Assembly (NCBI GenBank): GCA_012932295.1
Contig: JAAONU010000014.1
Coordinates: forward strand, 15,937,039 to 16,001,038
DNA length: 64,000 nt
Origin: Cyclina sinensis
Taxonomy: Eukaryota > Mollusca > Bivalvia > Venerida > Veneridae
Direction: 5' to 3'
Below, one piece after another: positions 61,501-64,000 of this stretch; position 1 is the first letter of the stretch, and each line of letters begins with the position of its first letter. The translations under genes were made by a program, and so were the position numbers. The notes below the pieces were generated by a model. That model did no database searches. It saw nothing but the letters and a program-made list of their open reading frames with translations, and was not told the origin of the DNA.

Positions 61501-63544
61501 AAACTTTTCAATGGTTTGTAGGTAGATGAATGGGCAAACGAAATACATAATAACACACTAGTCAGGTTCCCTGCCTACTATAGACTAAATAACACACTAG
61601 TTGTTCATCCTGAACTTTGGTTGGTTTGCTAGAGATTAGAATATCAAATGTATTTTCTTTGGAACATACAAAACAGTAGTCAGAATGTACTAAGTTTGTT
61701 TAATGTCAAATTTAAAAAATGGTTTCTATTAATACTGGAAGTAGAACACACACTGGAATGAAACATATAGGACGAATGTCAGTGACGAAATTCAGGACTT
61801 TTTTGTAATACATGCAAACAAAAATAACGGTACATTAAAATATCAAGAATAAATTTGCATGGCATGTTGATATGGTGAATCATTATTTATCAATTCAAGG
61901 GAAGATTGACTTTTAGACAGGTATGAGGAAAATGTCAAGAACTATTACTTGGCACAGTTCAGAATAAAAATTACAAAAGCTCTCAATAATACATGGTATT
62001 TGTGGGACAGAAATTATGGAATATATTGCAAGACGAAAGTTTCTGTTGTAAAATGTCACAGTATTTTGCAAATCAACATTACTAAGATACCTAATCATGC
62101 CCAGGTTTCCACTCAAATCACCATAAAATCGATAGCCTTGAAACAAAATGGAATCAACTTCTTGCGGCGAAAAGTCGGGTCGATTTAGATATTCACGGTT
62201 AAAAAATGTCAGAAGTGCAATCAGGGCCATAGCTGTGCATTGCATGCCGCTAAATGGACTAAAATTATGGCAACCTTGATGCATATTTCCTAAAAAAAAC
62301 TCTAACTATCTTGACTCTAAGCTGCTGCAGCTCCAAATCACGAGACTGTCTCGACCAATCGTAAAATATATATAGACTGTTTCTAGTCTTTCACTGCGCT
62401 GACCTCGGGAACCAAACACCAAATGCAATTTATTGTTGAATATGTTTGCATTCATTTCATTTCCTGCAAAATTCTCCAGTTCGTTATTCATAACCATATA
62501 GCTCCAAAAAATCAAACTCCGCGCACCGGTTACGCTACGCTCATCTAATCCTGTAAGGGGAGATCACTGCGTAGGAGATTGTCAAAAAATAGCGGGATAT
62601 TGAAATCACGTGACTTTCTCGACCAATCGTAAAATATATAATGACTGTCTTTAGTCTTTCATTGCGCTGACCTCGGGAACCAAACACTAAAAAACGAAGT
62701 GCGCGATTAATTAACCGGAAAGAACCTACGGAAACAAATATGATAATAATATCATTATAACAGTTCGTAATAAGAAATGGCTAAGGTTTATTTATTATCT
62801 TAAATATTTTGTTATAAATAAATTTGTAAAAAGTGCAATTCATTGTTAAATATGTTTGCATTTCATTTCATTTCTTGCAAAATTCTCCAGTTCTTTATTC
62901 ATAACCATATCGCGACATGAATGACAGTCAATAACAACAACAACTACCCTTTCACAAAATCTGAACTCATTCCATAAAAGGCGTCGCGCTTCGGCGCGGA
63001 CGCCAACAATGTTTTACGAAAGTATACAGATAGTGATGGTGTCAGCATATGGATTATCGATTTTTGCTCGACATGCCAATCAAACTTCTCTCGTAAGGTT
63101 AACTGCGTCAGGCGATAAATTGAAAGAGTCTCATTATAACAAGAGTTGCATTCTCGCGGACCGGTCATGGCTCCTCGTGGACCGGTCATGACTCCCGGTC
63201 GTAACTTCGAGCACGTAAATGATAAATGATACTTGCATTCACGAGCTGCTTCATTTGACATATGAAACAAGATATAGAATTAATACATATTTTTTGTTCA
63301 GCCTCGTGAGTGTACTTCTATTGTTTCATGCAACTTTTTAAATCATTAAGAGAAGTTACTGGCCAAGAGGAAAATGCTTAGGAGGATCGAGTAATTTGAA
63401 TACCATGATATATGTACGGGGGAGCAGACATGACTTTGACGGACGGACAGAACAAGGGTTTGACGGCTGGTCGTATAAAGATGTGCTACCATACTTCATG
63501 AAATCTGAAAATATCCTAATAGACGACTATAATGAGTCAGGTTG
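58471..63544 (+). CDS. GMC oxidoreductase, partial (three exons, runs off right edge)
   Basis: This is the N-terminal part of a glucose-methanol-choline family FAD flavoprotein, which oxidises an alcohol substrate. Exons are ~58471-58524 ([18 protein letters not shown]), 58908-59116 and 63351-~63544, with compatible phases 1 and 0. The joined product contains the FAD Rossmann motif [24 protein letters not shown], then [19 protein letters not shown] running directly into [17 protein letters not shown], the GMC signature, and [12 protein letters not shown]. No stops or frameshifts are seen. The start codon exon was not found; it may hold a signal peptide upstream. The end of the third exon is either 63540 or 63544 depending on donor. 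The catalytic His-containing C-terminal half lies beyond the window. Choline dehydrogenase-like versus glucose dehydrogenase-like cannot be decided here. Confidence 0.85.
58908..59116 (+). CDS. GMC oxidoreductase, FAD-binding exon
   Basis: The acceptor TTTCTAG ends at 58907. The 209 nt exon encodes [20 protein letters not shown] and on to GFKDK, ending in phase 0 at donor GTAATG. The donor region is repeated twice more within the next 200 bp. Confidence 0.88.
59114..59424 (+). repeat. Triplicated 5' splice-site region of the GMC gene
   Basis: Three near-identical units begin at ACAAGGTAATGAGGG (59114), AGAAGGTAATGAGGG (about 59219) and ACAAGGTAATGAGGG (59315). Each has a GTAATG donor (59117, 59223, 59318) and runs through AAACATCTGTGCCAAATA. 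Units are about 106 and 95 bp apart. The third also copies AAGACAAG from the exon end. Confidence 0.85.
59740..61095 (+). repeat. Two copies of a ~160 bp segment in GMC intron
   Basis: 59745-59900 and 60940-61085 align, sharing GATATTTCATTATAAA and an ACxGCATTATTTTT core. The second is more diverged. No coding potential is seen. Confidence 0.55.
62334..62915 (+). repeat. Tandem duplication with a 140 bp insertion in one copy
   Basis: 62334-62505 and 62600-62915 align: CTCGACCAATCGTAAAATAT, CTGACCTCGGGAACCAAACA, then AAAATTCTCCAGTT. Copy 2 carries about 140 bp (62693-62835) in the middle that copy 1 lacks. Confidence 0.75.
63351..63544 (+). CDS. GMC oxidoreductase, signature exon
   Basis: The exon follows a TTAAG acceptor in phase 0 and encodes [20 protein letters not shown] then [13 protein letters not shown] and [23 protein letters not shown] is the GMC signature. 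Donor choice is ambiguous: GTTGGT at 63541 or GTAAAA at 63545. Confidence 0.85.
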
Positions 63545-64000
63545 GTAAAAATGAGATTCCATCCAGTTTTGGCGAATATATGCGGAATTTAAGAGTGCAC
63601 AAAATTCTCAATACATCTACTACACCTGTCACTTATCACTATGTAGGGATCTGCACGCGCAAACTATTCGGATTAATCAACTATGACATGCTCACCTAAT
63701 CACCGTGATTTAACTTTCTCACTACGACATTCAGTCATAATTGACAAAAATTTTTTTTCATTTTGTCAAACAAAACAATTGTACTAGCTTAGCTGTGTAT
63801 GCATTCGAATTATATATTTTTTTTTGTAACGAATATGTCATTTGTATGATGTTTTCATTTTTATTGATGGGTTGGTTTCAAATTATGTTTATGTTCTTGC
63901 ATATTTCTGAATTTCTTGTATTCTAACAAGTTGATAATAATTCAACTAGTAAGTGAGTGATTTGTAATTTACCTTTTATGACTACTATAATAGACGTTAA
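63545..64000. other. GMC intron, right edge
   Basis: Sequence after the last visible GMC donor. No further exon was found before the window ends. Confidence 0.5.

Larger units (their letters stand above)
59425..63350. other. GMC intron
   Basis: This 3.9 kb of noncoding sequence holds the duplications at 59740-61095 and 62334-62915. No nested gene is supported. Confidence 0.6.

Overview
The window is AT-rich animal (metazoan) DNA, most likely from a marine bivalve of the clam type. The genes are multi-exon with GT-AG introns, most of the sequence is noncoding, and several dispersed repeat families are ones I know from bivalve genomes: 150-170 bp imperfect tandem arrays ending in GACGGACAGACGG-like tracts, the array that starts with CTCACCTGAG and ends near GGGCCATAATGGCCCTC, and the CTGATCATGGTCTGC / CATTCAGTCAGTACATTTTC family. 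The species call is an inference. No bacterial operon, CRISPR array or viral genome is visible.

Genes. (1) Five minus-strand copies of a Golgi carbohydrate sulfotransferase (Sulfotransfer_2 / CHST8-14 type) lie in one tandem array. Copy 0 is exons 1-2 only, 1.69-5.34 kb. Copy A is frameshifted, 20.54-23.83 kb. Copy B is frameshifted, 32.31-34.75 kb. Copy C is heavily decayed, 37.18-40.14 kb. Copy D is intact, 49.31-53.60 kb. All share a three-exon layout: a signal-anchor exon ending in phase 1, a 38-47 nt linker exon, and a ~1.24 kb catalytic exon. Copies 0 and D resemble each other most, as do A and C. (2) A complete five-exon minus-strand gene (E, 8.87-11.23 kb, 359 aa) encodes a type II membrane protein with glycosyltransferase-like motifs. 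A decayed relative (F) lies just downstream of it at 6.6-7.8 kb. (3) Three plus-strand exons of a GMC oxidoreductase (choline/glucose dehydrogenase family) begin near 58.47 kb and run off the right edge.

Mobile and repeated DNA. A Tc1-like transposase remnant touches the left edge. An internally deleted mariner-like copy lies at 43.0-43.8 kb. Two inverted ~430 bp MITEs with TTAA target duplications flank 11.3-14.0 kb, and one of them abuts gene E. A 5'-truncated SINE with a 12 bp target duplication sits in copy A and is absent from copy C. There are six or more tandem arrays, two ~100-130 bp palindromes, and a foldback built from a GMC exon.

How it fits together. The functional core is probably one Golgi sulfotransferase (D) and one Golgi glycosyltransferase-like enzyme (E) in a cluster that has expanded and decayed, with a GMC oxidoreductase next door. 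Joint action of D and E on one glycan is only a hypothesis.
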